Below, piece by piece: positions 37,508 to 47,243 of a DNA stretch of 64,000 nt. Made by a program: the position numbers and the translations under genes. Position 1 is the stretch's first letter; every line of letters starts with the position of its first letter. Below the pieces are notes generated by a model, which searched no databases, was not told where the DNA came from, and saw only the letters and a list, made by a program, of their open reading frames with translations. This DNA is from Pseudomonas sp. SST3 (lineage in GTDB: Bacteria; Pseudomonadota; Gammaproteobacteria; Pseudomonadales; Pseudomonadaceae): contig NZ_QORI02000002.1 of the NCBI RefSeq assembly GCF_003325755.1, positions 241,085 to 305,084 of the forward strand. The letters run 5' to 3'.

Positions 37508-38500
37508 ATGCCGGCTTCCAGAAACATTCTGGTGCTGTATACCGGCGGCACCATCGGCATGCAGCAGAGCAGTGAGGGCCTGATGCCTGCCTCCGGCTTC
37601 GCCGGCAGGCTGCGCGAGCAGCAGAATCAGCAACCACCGCTGACCCTTCCTGATTGGCAGTTCCGCGAGCTGCTGCCGCCGATCGACAGCGCCAACATGA
37701 ACCAGACCAACTGGCTGGCCATGGTCGAGGCCATCCGTGCCGGCGTCGAGCAGCATCACTGCGATGGCATTCTTGTGCTGCACGGCACCGATACCCTGGC
37801 CTACAGCGCCGCCGCCCTGAGCTTCCTGCTGCTCGGCTTCGAGGTGCCGGTGATACTGACGGGCGCGATGCTGCCGGCCGGCGTATCGGGCAGCGATGCC
37901 TGGGACAATCTGTTCGGCGCGATGCAGGCGCTACATGCCGGTGTCGAGCCTGGGGTCCATCTGTATTTCAGCGGCAAGCTGATGCCGGGCGTCCGGGCCA
38001 GCAAGCTGGGTACCGCCACCCTTGATGCGTTCGGCATTTCGCCGCGTCTGCGCCGGAGCGAGCGTGCGCCGAAAATTCCGTCTGCGCTCGACTATCGCCA
38101 GCCTCGCCGGCCGGTCAACCTGGCGGTATTGCCGCTGTATCCGGGCATGCAGGCATCGCAGCTGCGCGCCCTGCTTGCCAGCGGCGTGCAGGGCCTGCTG
38201 CTCGAATGTTACGGCAGCGGCACGGGACCAGCCGACGATGCCGAGTTGCTGGCGGTGTTGAAGGAGGCGCACGCGCGAGGCGTGGTGCTGGCCGCGATCA
38301 GCCAATGCCCGCAGGGTCACGTAGAGTTCGATATCTACGCAGCCGGCAGCAAGCTGGCCGCCAGCGGACTGATTTCCGGCGGCGGCATGACCCGCGAGGC
38401 AGCGCTCGGGAAGCTGTTCGCCCTGCTCGGTGCCGGCTTGTCGCAAGCGGAAGTGGAACACTGGTTCGCCCTCGATCTCTGCGGCGAGCGCGCCGCTTAG
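37508..38500 (+). CDS. ansA: Asparaginase (type I-like, cytoplasmic)
   Basis: Hydrolyses asparagine to aspartate and ammonia. The 330 residues lack a signal peptide, so it is the cytoplasmic type. Both Thr catalytic motifs are present: LYTGGTIGMQ near residue 12 and VLHGTDTLAYSA near residue 93, with the Lys in VILTGAMLPAG... region. AGGAG lies 5-10 bp before the ATG. It converges with a histidine kinase gene 13 bp away. With aspA at 32367 it could form an asparagine-aspartate-fumarate route. Confidence 0.92.
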   Translation: MPASRNILVLYTGGTIGMQQSSEGLMPASGFAGRLREQQNQQPPLTLPDWQFRELLPPIDSANMNQTNWLAMVEAIRAGVEQHHCDGILVLHGTDTLAYSAAALSFLLLGFEVPVILTGAMLPAGVSGSDAWDNLFGAMQALHAGVEPGVHLYFSGKLMPGVRASKLGTATLDAFGISPRLRRSERAPKIPSALDYRQPRRPVNLAVLPLYPGMQASQLRALLASGVQGLLLECYGSGTGPADDAELLAVLKEAHARGVVLAAISQCPQGHVEFDIYAAGSKLAASGLISGGGMTREAALGKLFALLGAGLSQAEVEHWFALDLCGERAA

Positions 38501-38513
38501 CCTCACCGGCCGT

Positions 38514-41381
38514 TCAGCTCGGCTTCAGATCCAGCGCCTGCAGGCAGGCACGGACCTGTCGGCGCAGCTCATCGAGGTCCACAGGTTTGGTCAGACGAGC
38601 CAGGCAGTCCATCTCGTTGCCTGTTTCGATGGCCGCGGTCAGTACGATGACCGCCAGATTCCGCGTGGCCGGCGCCTGACGCAGCAGCGACAGCAGTTCG
38701 TCGCCCTTCAGTCCAGGCAGGTTAAGGTCCAGTAACAGCAGTTCGGGTGGATCGGTGAGTAGGTGTTCCAGCGCCGCCCTGCCATTATCGATCACGCTGA
38801 CTTCTGCCATGTCCGCCAACGCCCTGCGCACCAGCAACTGACTCGCAGGATCATCTTCGACATAGACAATTCGCGGCCGCTCGTGGACCGGTAGCTCCGG
38901 TTGTGGTTCGAGAACCGGCAGGGCGACCCAGAACAGACTGCCGGTACCGAGCTCGCTCTCCACGCCGATACTGCCGCGCATCAACTTGGCATATTCCAGG
39001 CTCAGCGACAGCCCGATGCCCGCACCCTGAATGTTCGAATTCTCACGCCCAAGGCGCTGGAAAGGCTCGAACAGCTGTGCCTGCAATGCCTTGTCGACGC
39101 CCAGCCCACTGTCTTCGACCAGTAGACGCACCTGGCCGGCGACTGTTTCGACGCCAAGCAGAATCTTCCCGGATGGTTTGTTGTACTTGATCGCATTCGA
39201 TAGCAGATTGAGCAGCACCTGACGCAAACGCCGCGGCTCGGCCAGCACCTCGATGGGGGCCGCCGGCAGGTCGAGTTCCAGTTGCAGCTCATGGCGTTGA
39301 ACCTCGAGTGTCACCAGCTCTGCGCATTCGCGCATCAGCGCCGTGACCTCGACCCGCTTGAGCTCAAGGCGTGGCCGCTCTGCCTGCAGGCTCGACCAAT
39401 CGAGAATGTCACCGAGCAGCTGGTTCAAGTGCCGGCTGGCCAGCAGAATCTCGTCGAGGTAGTCGGCCGCCTCGGGGTCGGCTTCAGGTGAGCAGTCCAT
39501 CCGCATCAGCTGGGCGAAACCGAGGATTGCGTTGAGCGGAGTGCGCAGTTCGTGGCTGACGCTGGAAATCAGATGGGTCTTGGCCTCGTTGGCCGCCTGC
39601 GCCTGCTGCGTGGCATGGCGCAGGTCCTCTTCGACCCGCTTGATCGCATCGATGTCGACATGGGTACCTGCCAGCAGCGTGGCCTCGCCGGTGCGCGGAT
39701 CACGCTCGAGTACCCGGCCGCGGCTGAGCAACCAATGGTATTCGCCGAGTGCGTCGGCAAAGCGAAACTCGCATTCATAGCGCATCGTTTCGCCCGTCTG
39801 CATACGTGCCCGCTCGGCCCGCACACGCGGCAGATCACGCGGATGAATGCGCTGCAGGAACTGCGTTTCACTGAGCTGTGCCGAGGGTAGCCCGAAGCGC
39901 ACAGGAAGTCGCCCGCGAAACTGCAGCGTGGCGCTGCGCATGTCATTTTCCCAGAGACTTTCGGTCGCGCTCTCCAGTACCAGCTCGAGGCGGTTCTGCG
40001 TCTGTGACCGCTGCGCCTCACTGAGCTCCAGCTGGGCGCCAATCGCCCGAGTGTGCTGCGCCAGATCATCGAGTTCCCGGATATCGGAGGAGACCGGCTG
40101 CGGCCGCCACTGACCCTGGCCGATCTGTCCCATCATCTGCGAAATACTGGCGATCGGCGAAATCAGCGATTGACTAAGCCGCCGCGCACGCAGCCACATG
40201 TACGCGAAGAACAGCAGGTAGAACAGGAACAGGCCGGCGATCAAGAGATAGCCGATCTGCTGGTAGCGGTTGGCCAGGGTATTGGTCTTGTCGAACACTT
40301 CGGCTTCGTCCACCACCGTCAGCAGATGCCAACCGGTCTGCTCCACCGTGGCCCAGGCCACCAGCTGCTGGCGGCCATTGAGGCTCACTCGCTGCACGCC
40401 AACTGCCTGCGTCGCGATGGTTTGCGCCAGCTTTCGGGTTTCCGGGCGGCGGCCGAGGCGGAAGTCCTCGGGCTTGACGATCTCCTGGCGGATGGCTTCC
40501 TCGTACGAGTGCTCGGACAGTTCATCGAGGCCGAACTGGGTCTCGCCCGCCTCGGGCAACGCCATGATATTGAGGTCGCGGCTGATCAACATGGCATAGC
40601 CATCCCAGGGCACCCGCAACTGACCGATCTGTTGCAGGATGCCGCCAACGGTAATGTCGATGCCGCTGACCCCTTCCAGAAAGTCATCGCGATACACCGG
40701 CGCGATGGCCGACATCATCCAGCCGTGCCCGGCCGGATCCAGGTAGACGTCGGTCCACACCACCCGCCGCGCCGGGTTGTGCCAGGAGCTGGCCATGTAA
40801 TAGAAGTTGTAGCTGGGGATGTCCATATTCGGCGGATACTGCTCCGCGGTGTTGAACCAGGGATAGATATGGTTGTAGCTGTCCCAGCTGTTGAAATAGA
40901 GGCTGGCGATCAGCGGATTGCCCGCGTGCAGCTCCTTCATCAGCGGATCGAGACGGCGCAAGCGCGCAACCTTCGCAAGATCCTGCAGTTCACGGGCGGT
41001 GGCGGCCGAGTAAAAGCTTGCCGCGCCGCCTTCATCATGGGGGCTGTAGCGAACCCCGCCGGGATCAAGCCGCAGCTGCGGAAGCGGCTCAGCGCTATCG
41101 TCTTCAAGCGCGCGGAGAGTGAAATTGCGAAACAGCGTCGTGGCACTCGCGACCTGCTGCAATTGCTGGCTGATGATCCTCGCTTCGCGGCCGACCGTCG
41201 TCTGCAGCTCAGCGAGCGCCGTCTCGCGCAGATGCTCGATCTGCGCATCACGAATGGCGTTATTGGTCAGCAGATAGACTGCGATCAGTACCACTTCGAC
41301 CAGCACCAGCGGAATCAGCGCGCTCTGCACGAATGCACGCCAGATCCATTGGCGTATCCCGGTAGGGGTTTTCAATGACAC
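38514..41381 (-). CDS. Hybrid sensor histidine kinase with extracellular sensor, PAS and receiver domains
   Basis: A 955-residue membrane kinase. Order: TM1 about residues 15-38, a large periplasmic dCache-like sensor to about 370, TM2 near 375-400, a HAMP-like linker, and a PAS/PAC domain about 475-590. Then come HisKA with phospho-acceptor SVSHELRTPLNAILG near residue 605, an ATPase domain (DSGLGVDKAL, GAGIGLSLSLEYAKLM) and a C-terminal receiver with phospho-Asp in LLLLDLNLPG near residue 887. I chose the GTG at 41381 (VSLKTPTG) with GGAG 8 bp upstream; the frame extends further to 41432. No output regulator is adjacent, so the signal and targets are unknown. Confidence 0.87.
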   Translation of the reverse strand: MSLKTPTGIRQWIWRAFVQSALIPLVLVEVVLIAVYLLTNNAIRDAQIEHLRETALAELQTTVGREARIISQQLQQVASATTLFRNFTLRALEDDSAEPLPQLRLDPGGVRYSPHDEGGAASFYSAATARELQDLAKVARLRRLDPLMKELHAGNPLIASLYFNSWDSYNHIYPWFNTAEQYPPNMDIPSYNFYYMASSWHNPARRVVWTDVYLDPAGHGWMMSAIAPVYRDDFLEGVSGIDITVGGILQQIGQLRVPWDGYAMLISRDLNIMALPEAGETQFGLDELSEHSYEEAIRQEIVKPEDFRLGRRPETRKLAQTIATQAVGVQRVSLNGRQQLVAWATVEQTGWHLLTVVDEAEVFDKTNTLANRYQQIGYLLIAGLFLFYLLFFAYMWLRARRLSQSLISPIASISQMMGQIGQGQWRPQPVSSDIRELDDLAQHTRAIGAQLELSEAQRSQTQNRLELVLESATESLWENDMRSATLQFRGRLPVRFGLPSAQLSETQFLQRIHPRDLPRVRAERARMQTGETMRYECEFRFADALGEYHWLLSRGRVLERDPRTGEATLLAGTHVDIDAIKRVEEDLRHATQQAQAANEAKTHLISSVSHELRTPLNAILGFAQLMRMDCSPEADPEAADYLDEILLASRHLNQLLGDILDWSSLQAERPRLELKRVEVTALMRECAELVTLEVQRHELQLELDLPAAPIEVLAEPRRLRQVLLNLLSNAIKYNKPSGKILLGVETVAGQVRLLVEDSGLGVDKALQAQLFEPFQRLGRENSNIQGAGIGLSLSLEYAKLMRGSIGVESELGTGSLFWVALPVLEPQPELPVHERPRIVYVEDDPASQLLVRRALADMAEVSVIDNGRAALEHLLTDPPELLLLDLNLPGLKGDELLSLLRQAPATRNLAVIVLTAAIETGNEMDCLARLTKPVDLDELRRQVRACLQALDLKPS

Positions 41382-41475
41382 AACGCTGCTCCAGCGAGCC
41401 GATTCAAGCGGCAGGTCGCCGCGCCACCGCAACCGGTTTCCGCCCGTGTAGAAAACGCTAGCAATACCACCCGTC

Positions 41476-42291
41476 TCAGCGATTCGCCAGTTCGATCAGG
41501 TCTGCTCGCCAGTCCACGCCCTGCGGCAACGCCAGGAAGAACGGGTTCAGATAACTTTCGCGCGCTTCGTAGGTCAACGTAGCACCGCTGATATCCAGCA
41601 CCTCGCCGCCGGCACCCTCAAGCACACCCTGGGCCGCCGCGGTATCCCATTGCGAGGTCGGCGCAAGGCGTGGATAACAATCGGCGGCACCTTCGGCCAG
41701 CAGGCACAGTTTCAAGGAACTGCCGATATTGGCCAACACCAGCTCGCCGAAACGCTGGCGCAAGCCTTCAAGCAAGCGCTCCTGGGCCTCACTGGAGTGA
41801 CGGCGGCTGGCAACCACGGTGAATCGCTCGGCCGGTTGCTGACGCACCCGTAACGGCTGCGTCGTTCCGTCGGCTTCGGCCCGCCAGGCGCCGAGCCCGG
41901 CGCCACCGTAATAGCAGCGGCCATTGGCCGGGATGCCAACCACTCCGAACAGCACCCGGCCTCGCTCGATCAGCGCCACGTTGACAGTGAACTCCTCGCT
42001 GCCGGCAATGAACTCCTTGGTGCCGTCAAGGGGATCGACCAGCCACCAGCGCGTCCAGCCGGCACGTTCGGCGAGATTCAGGTCGCAGTCCTCCTCGGAC
42101 AGCACCGGGATGCTGGCATCCAGCGCACGCAGGCCGTCAGCCAGTAGATGATGGGCTGCCATGTCGGCAGCGGTAACCGGTGAGGCATCGGCTTTTTCCA
42201 GCACCTCCACACCACTGCGCCAGTGTGGCAGGATCGCCTGCCCTGCGTCGCGAACGAGATCGATGACCCGAGTCAGATATGGATGGCTCAT
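41476..42291 (-). CDS. cysQ: 3'(2'),5'-bisphosphate nucleotidase
   Basis: Magnesium-dependent phosphatase that removes the 3'-phosphate of PAP (and PAPS), a by-product of sulfate assimilation. The 271 residues show the inositol-monophosphatase family motifs: SEEDCDL near residue 66, WWLVDPLDGTKEFI near residue 83 and WDTAAAQGVLEGAGG near residue 215. Its ATG overlaps the nudE stop (ATGA), an order (nudE-cysQ) shared with many gamma-proteobacteria. Confidence 0.94.
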   Translation of the reverse strand: MSHPYLTRVIDLVRDAGQAILPHWRSGVEVLEKADASPVTAADMAAHHLLADGLRALDASIPVLSEEDCDLNLAERAGWTRWWLVDPLDGTKEFIAGSEEFTVNVALIERGRVLFGVVGIPANGRCYYGGAGLGAWRAEADGTTQPLRVRQQPAERFTVVASRRHSSEAQERLLEGLRQRFGELVLANIGSSLKLCLLAEGAADCYPRLAPTSQWDTAAAQGVLEGAGGEVLDISGATLTYEARESYLNPFFLALPQGVDWRADLIELANR

Positions 42292-42854
42292 TGGCCGAAC
42301 TCCCCCCGCTCGGTCAGCAGATCCCGCGCCAGGTACAACGCCGCCAAGGCCCGCCCTTCGCTGAACTGCGGGTTCTGAATCAGGCTGGACAGCTCTCGCA
42401 AATCGACCCGATCGACGCGCATCGGCTCGGGTTCATCGCCCGGCAACTGCTCGGGATAGAGATCGCGGGCCAACACGACCTGAATCTTCTGGCTCATATA
42501 ACCAGGGGAGAGGGACAGTTCGGTCAGCAGCTCCAGCTTGCGCGCGCCGAAACCGGCTTCTTCCTTCAGCTCGCGGTTGGCCGCATCGAGCACATCCTCA
42601 CCCGGCTCGATCAGCCCCTTGGGTAACGACAGCTCGTAGGTGTCGGTGCCACCGCAATATTCCTCGATCAGCAGCGCCCTGCCGTCGTCCTCCAGCGCAA
42701 CGATCATCACCGCGCCATAGCCGGAGCCCTTTCCGACCAGCCGTTCGTAGGTGCGCTCGACACCGTTGGAAAACCGCAGCTGCAGCTCCTCGACACGGAA
42801 CAGACGGCTGGTGGCAACGATCTCACGGGCAAGCACGGTAGGTTTCTGGCGCAT
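42288..42854 (-). CDS. nudE: ADP compounds hydrolase NudE
   Basis: Nudix hydrolase that cleaves ADP-ribose, NADH and related dinucleotides. The Nudix box G-x5-E-x7-REUXEEXGU is intact as GLIEPGEDVLDAANRELKEE plus AGFGA near residue 90. The ATG at 42854 (MRQKPTVLAREIV) gives 188 residues, the family length. It overlaps cysQ by four bases and is divergent from the nucleotidase gene. Confidence 0.94.
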   Translation of the reverse strand: MRQKPTVLAREIVATSRLFRVEELQLRFSNGVERTYERLVGKGSGYGAVMIVALEDDGRALLIEEYCGGTDTYELSLPKGLIEPGEDVLDAANRELKEEAGFGARKLELLTELSLSPGYMSQKIQVVLARDLYPEQLPGDEPEPMRVDRVDLRELSSLIQNPQFSEGRALAALYLARDLLTERGEFGQ

Positions 42855-42974
42855 GGGGATATCCTTGAAACGCGAGCCGCAATCATAACCCGCCTTTTCG
42901 TGTGAGCCGTGAACGCTTTGCATCGAACCGACCACTGTCGCACCATGGGGTCAATTGCCGAAGAAGAGCCCATC

Positions 42975-43655
42975 ATGATCGCTTCACTGCCCTGGCCTGA
43001 AATCGACACCGTCCTGTTGGACATGGACGGCACCTTGCTGGACCTGCACTTCGATAACCATTTCTGGCTCGAACTCCTACCCCAGCGCTATGCCGAGCTG
43101 CACGGCATCAGCCGCGCTATGGCGGAACTGGAACTGGCGCCGCTGTTCAACGAGCACGAAGGCAAACTCACTTGGTACTGCCTGGACTTCTGGACCCGCG
43201 AGCTGAACCTGCCGATCCGCGAGATGAAGCGCGAGATCGTCGATCTGATCGCCCTGCGGCCGGCAGCCGATGAATTTCTTGCGGCCCTGCGCGATACCGG
43301 CAAGCGCGTGGTGCTGATCACCAACGCCCATCGCGATTCGTTGTCTCTGAAGCTGGAACGCATCGAACTGGCGCCCTGGTTCGATCGACTGATCAGCTCC
43401 CACGATTATGGCTTTCCCAAGGAGCAGGCACAGTTCTGGTACGCCCTGAAGGCGGATCTGGATTTCGATCCGGCCACTTCATTATTCATTGACGATAGCC
43501 TGCCGGTATTGCGCAGCGCGCGCGACTTCGGCGTTGCGCATCTACTGGCCATCAGCGAACCAGACAGCCGTCGCGGGCAAAAGAACACCGAAGAATTCCT
43601 CGCCGTGGATGATTATCTTGAGCTGGTTCGTAGCCTGCAGGGCTTTGCCGCCTGA
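42975..43655 (+). CDS. yrfG: GMP/IMP nucleotidase (YrfG family)
   Basis: HAD-superfamily phosphatase that dephosphorylates purine monophosphates. The 226 residues show motif I LLDMDGTLLDLHFDN near residue 16, motif II VVLITNAH near residue 112 and motif IV LFIDDSLPVL near residue 170. The ATG at 42975 fits the family start; a longer frame from 42909 is less likely. The placement next to nudE and cysQ is conserved in enterobacteria and pseudomonads. Confidence 0.92.
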   Translation: MIASLPWPEIDTVLLDMDGTLLDLHFDNHFWLELLPQRYAELHGISRAMAELELAPLFNEHEGKLTWYCLDFWTRELNLPIREMKREIVDLIALRPAADEFLAALRDTGKRVVLITNAHRDSLSLKLERIELAPWFDRLISSHDYGFPKEQAQFWYALKADLDFDPATSLFIDDSLPVLRSARDFGVAHLLAISEPDSRRGQKNTEEFLAVDDYLELVRSLQGFAA

Positions 43656-43861
43656 ACATGGACGCGGCGCCGGCTTAATTGCGCACGACCGAGGTCGCCT
43701 ATAAGCCATTAGCCGCTTGGAAGGGCGACTAGAATGGCGATGCGTCCGAATGACATAACAAACAACGAGGCCAGGCTGCTGGCTGCGCCTCACCAGGCAA
43801 ACGATGCCGTATAAGCGCGACGACTGGCGCCAACGGCCCGCCGCGCATCGATGGACGACCT

Positions 43862-45961
43862 ATGGCAGTAAACTCAAGGCCTTGGCCAGCCGGTACCAAT
43901 GAAATGAGCGGGCGGATCCGCGCCCACGAGTGGAACGCAACGCCTCTGGGCCCGACCGAAGGCTGGCCCGCCTCGCTGCGGATCCTGCTCGACACCCTGC
44001 TCGACGCGCCGCTGCCCATGTGCGTGCTCTGGGGCGAGACTGGTGTGCAGCTATACAACGACGCCCATGCTGCGTTGATTGGCGATCGCCATCCTGCAGC
44101 GCTGGGCGCGCCGGTGGCGATCACCTGGGAAGCTGTCTGGCCAGAGCTTATCGCCAGCCAGACCGGCGACCGCAGCCAGCCCTGCCTGCTGCGCCACCAT
44201 CGCCTGCCAGAGGATAGTGCAACCGGCCGTCCGGCCAGCTGGGCCGATCTGGCCCTAAGCCCGATCCGCGACGGCCAGACGATTGGCGGGCAACTGCTGT
44301 GCCTGCGCCATAGCGAGGAAGAAGCACTGCGCCGAAGCGAAGCGGAGATCCGAATGATCACCGACGCATTACCGGTGCTCATCGGTTATGTCGATCGGGA
44401 CGAACGCTATCGTTTCAACAATCGCCATTATGAAAAGTGGTTTGGTCAGACGCCTGAATACCTCTATGGCAAGCATTTGCCAGAGGTGATTGGCGAGCAG
44501 GCTTATAACGTTCGCCGGCCGCAGATCAAGGATGCCCTTGCCGGCAAAGAGGTTCTCTTCGAAGCGTCCATGCCGCATCGGGACGGCCAGCTGCGCCAGG
44601 CTTCGATGCATTATCTGCCACGCCGCGACAGCGAGGGTCAGGTTCTGGGCTTTTTTGTTCTGGCGCAGGATGTCACCGAGCGCTGGCGCGCCGAGCAGTC
44701 GCTGCGAGAGCTCAACGAGACGCTGGAAATGCGCGTACAGGAACGCACCGAGGCGTTGGCAGAAGTCTACGAGCGGCTGGTCACCGAGATGGCCAGCCGC
44801 GAGCAGGCACAGGAAGCGCTGCGCCAGGCGCAGAAGATGGAAGCCGTCGGCCAGCTCACCGGTGGCATCGCCCATGACTTCAACAACATGCTGACCGGCA
44901 TCATCGGCGGGCTGGATCTGATCCAGCGCTACAACCGCTCCGGCCGCCATGGCGAAACCCAGCGCTTCATCGATGCCGCGGTAAGCTCGGCCAACCGCGC
45001 CGCCGCGCTGACCCACCGGCTGCTGGCCTTCGCCCGGCGTCAGCCGTTGAATCTTAAGCGGGTCGACCTGAATGCGCTGGTCGAATCGATGCGCGATCTG
45101 ATGGTGCGCACTCTCGGCAGCCATATCCTGGTCGATGCCCTGCTGGAGCCGGACCTGTGGCCGGCCAGCAGTGACGAGAACCAGCTGGAAAGCGCCCTTC
45201 TCAATCTGGTGATCAATGCCCGCGATGCCATGCCCGACGGCGGCAGCCTGTATATCGCCACCGCCAATGTGCAATTGCAGCGTCAAGCCGAGATAGGCGA
45301 ACTGGCACCGGGACGCTACGTCAGCCTCAGCGTGATCGACAGCGGTTGCGGCATGACGCCCAAGGTTCTGGCGGCCGCCTTCGAGCCCTTCTTCACTACC
45401 AAACCCATCGGCCAGGGCACCGGGCTCGGGCTGTCGATGATCTACGGCTTTGCGCGCCAGGCCGGGGGCCATGTGCAGATCCGCAGCGAACCCGGCAACG
45501 GCACCGAGGTGACCCTCTATCTGCCAGCGCATCATGAAGCGCCGTTGCCACCAGCGGCCGCCACTCATGATGAGAGGGTCCCGCAGGCGCTGCAGGGCGA
45601 AACCGTTCTGGTGGTAGAGGATGACCCCGCCGTGCGCCTACTGGTTTTGGACGTGCTGGGCATGCTCGGCTATCACGCGCTGGAGGCTGCCGAGGGCAAC
45701 GCCGCCGTGAAGATTCTGGAAAGCAACGAGCACATCGACCTGCTGATCTCAGACGTCGGTTTGCCGGGCATGAACGGTCGCCAGCTGGCCGACATCGCCC
45801 GCCAGCAACGCCCCGGATTGAAAGTGTTGTTCATGACCGGTTACGCCGAGCAGGCCGCCAGCAGCGGCTTTCTCGATACCGGCATGGACATGGTCAGCAA
45901 GCCGTTCTCCATCGACCATCTGGCCAACCGGGTACGCAACATGCTGACAAGCGACTGGTAG
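43862..45961 (+). CDS. Hybrid PAS sensor histidine kinase / response regulator (soluble)
   Basis: A 699-residue protein without membrane segments, so predicted cytoplasmic. N-terminal sensor region ([18 protein letters not shown], as in many bacteriophytochrome-like and PAS kinases), then a PAS domain about residues 165-280 and a coiled coil (about 280-325). HisKA with [13 protein letters not shown] lies near residue 340, followed by an ATPase domain ([28 protein letters not shown]) to about 555. The C-terminal receiver has phospho-Asp in [15 protein letters not shown] near residue 631. No separate response regulator lies nearby. The signal is unknown. Confidence 0.86.
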   Translation: MAVNSRPWPAGTNEMSGRIRAHEWNATPLGPTEGWPASLRILLDTLLDAPLPMCVLWGETGVQLYNDAHAALIGDRHPAALGAPVAITWEAVWPELIASQTGDRSQPCLLRHHRLPEDSATGRPASWADLALSPIRDGQTIGGQLLCLRHSEEEALRRSEAEIRMITDALPVLIGYVDRDERYRFNNRHYEKWFGQTPEYLYGKHLPEVIGEQAYNVRRPQIKDALAGKEVLFEASMPHRDGQLRQASMHYLPRRDSEGQVLGFFVLAQDVTERWRAEQSLRELNETLEMRVQERTEALAEVYERLVTEMASREQAQEALRQAQKMEAVGQLTGGIAHDFNNMLTGIIGGLDLIQRYNRSGRHGETQRFIDAAVSSANRAAALTHRLLAFARRQPLNLKRVDLNALVESMRDLMVRTLGSHILVDALLEPDLWPASSDENQLESALLNLVINARDAMPDGGSLYIATANVQLQRQAEIGELAPGRYVSLSVIDSGCGMTPKVLAAAFEPFFTTKPIGQGTGLGLSMIYGFARQAGGHVQIRSEPGNGTEVTLYLPAHHEAPLPPAAATHDERVPQALQGETVLVVEDDPAVRLLVLDVLGMLGYHALEAAEGNAAVKILESNEHIDLLISDVGLPGMNGRQLADIARQQRPGLKVLFMTGYAEQAASSGFLDTGMDMVSKPFSIDHLANRVRNMLTSDW

Positions 45962-46053
45962 CGCAGCGCCGCGCGTTTTCGGCGTTGCCCACCTGTTCGC
46001 CGTGCGCCAACGGGCCGGTACCAGGGACCCCGAGGCGTTCGCGGGGGATTTCG

Positions 46054-46887
46054 CTATCTGGCGTTATCGCAGGGGCTGTAGGCCCGCGGCGCGCTGTGGT
46101 GCGGCAGATGGATCAGATTGAGATGGTGCTGGCGCGCCCAGCGCACGCAGAGGTCGGTCGGTGCCGAGAGGCTGACCAGACTGGCGAAACCGGCGCGCAC
46201 GGCCTTGTGGATCAGCTCCAGGCTGCAGCGGCTGGTGACCACGGCGAAGCCTTTGCGGCTATCACGACGTTCGCGGCGCAGCGCGCCGATCAGCTTGTCC
46301 AGCGCGTTGTGCCGGCCGATGTCTTCGCGGCACAGCACGATTTCGCCGTGCTCGTCGACGTACAGCGCGGCATGCAATGCACCGCTCTGCCGCGCCAGGC
46401 GCTGCGCATCGTTGATCCGCGCGCGCAGGTCATGCAGATGCGCGGCCGGCGGCAACGGGCTGGGCGTCAGCGTGGTCAGTTGCGGCAACGCCTGCTCGAT
46501 CGCCTCCACGCCGCACAGACCGCAACCGCTGGTGCCAGCGAGACTGCGGCGCTGTTGCTTGAGCGCCCAGAACGCACGATTACCGATCTGCACCTCGGCG
46601 CTGAACGCCTCGCCGCGACGGCTGAGCTGGATGTCGTAGATTTCATCCACGCTTTCGACAAGCGCGCCGCTCAGGCTGAAGCCGACGACGAAGTCCTCCA
46701 GGGCACTGGGCGAGACCATCATCACCGCATGGCTGATGCCGTTGTAGGCGATGGCCAGGGCGCACTCCTCGGCCAGCACCGCGTCGCCCATATGCGCGGC
46801 GTCGTCCAGCTCGACATAGGCGTAGGCCTCCGGCGCCGGGTTGGCGACGGACGAGGCGTCGGTGCTAAGAGGGACAAGACGAGGCAT
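46054..46887 (-). CDS. fdhD: Formate dehydrogenase accessory sulfurtransferase FdhD
   Basis: Transfers sulfur to the molybdenum cofactor of formate dehydrogenase, needed for activity. The 277 residues contain the Cys motif SGCGLCGVEAIEQ near residue 125 and the C-terminal family motif SRCSLELIHKAVRAGF. It lies 41 bp after fdsD on the same strand, so it is probably the last gene of the formate dehydrogenase operon. Confidence 0.94.
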   Translation of the reverse strand: MPRLVPLSTDASSVANPAPEAYAYVELDDAAHMGDAVLAEECALAIAYNGISHAVMMVSPSALEDFVVGFSLSGALVESVDEIYDIQLSRRGEAFSAEVQIGNRAFWALKQQRRSLAGTSGCGLCGVEAIEQALPQLTTLTPSPLPPAAHLHDLRARINDAQRLARQSGALHAALYVDEHGEIVLCREDIGRHNALDKLIGALRRERRDSRKGFAVVTSRCSLELIHKAVRAGFASLVSLSAPTDLCVRWARQHHLNLIHLPHHSAPRAYSPCDNAR

Positions 46888-46928
46888 GTTAGCGAAATCC
46901 TGGCAGCGGTCCTGTAAGGATATTCGAC

Positions 46929-47174
46929 TTAGGCATGCACCTGCGGTTCGATCTGCTCACGCAGGCCCGTCAGTGATTGCAGGGCGAATTCGCTAAGCCC
47001 TTCGCCTGCGTTGGCGTCCAGGTGAGCGTAGAGCGCCGTGCGCATCTGCGGATCCCACTGGCGCCTGAGATGCTGAGCGAACTCGTTGCGCGCCTGGGCG
47101 GGATCGGGTTGGGAAGCGAAGAAGGCACCGATCTGGTTGGCCATTTTGATCAGTTGCGTGGCATTCATGCCCAT
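46929..47174 (-). CDS. fdsD: NAD-dependent formate dehydrogenase delta subunit
   Basis: Small subunit or assembly factor of the soluble formate dehydrogenase complex. The 81-residue product from the ATG at 47174 (MGMNATQLIKMANQIGAFF) matches the FdsD family pattern of a short helical protein with HLRRQWDPQMR. GAGG lies 7 bp upstream; an ATG two codons further in is an alternative. Gap of 69 bp to fdsA. Confidence 0.86.
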   Translation of the reverse strand: MGMNATQLIKMANQIGAFFASQPDPAQARNEFAQHLRRQWDPQMRTALYAHLDANAGEGLSEFALQSLTGLREQIEPQVHA

Positions 47175-47243
47175 CTGCACACCTCGATGCGCTGAAGAGA
47201 AAACAGGAGCCACTGGCGAGCCGCACTGGCCCGCCGGCGGGTT

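Noticed and set aside
40053..41378. A 441-codon plus-strand open frame opposite the hybrid kinase
   Set aside because: Antisense to a kinase with clear domains; the translation has no recognised motif.
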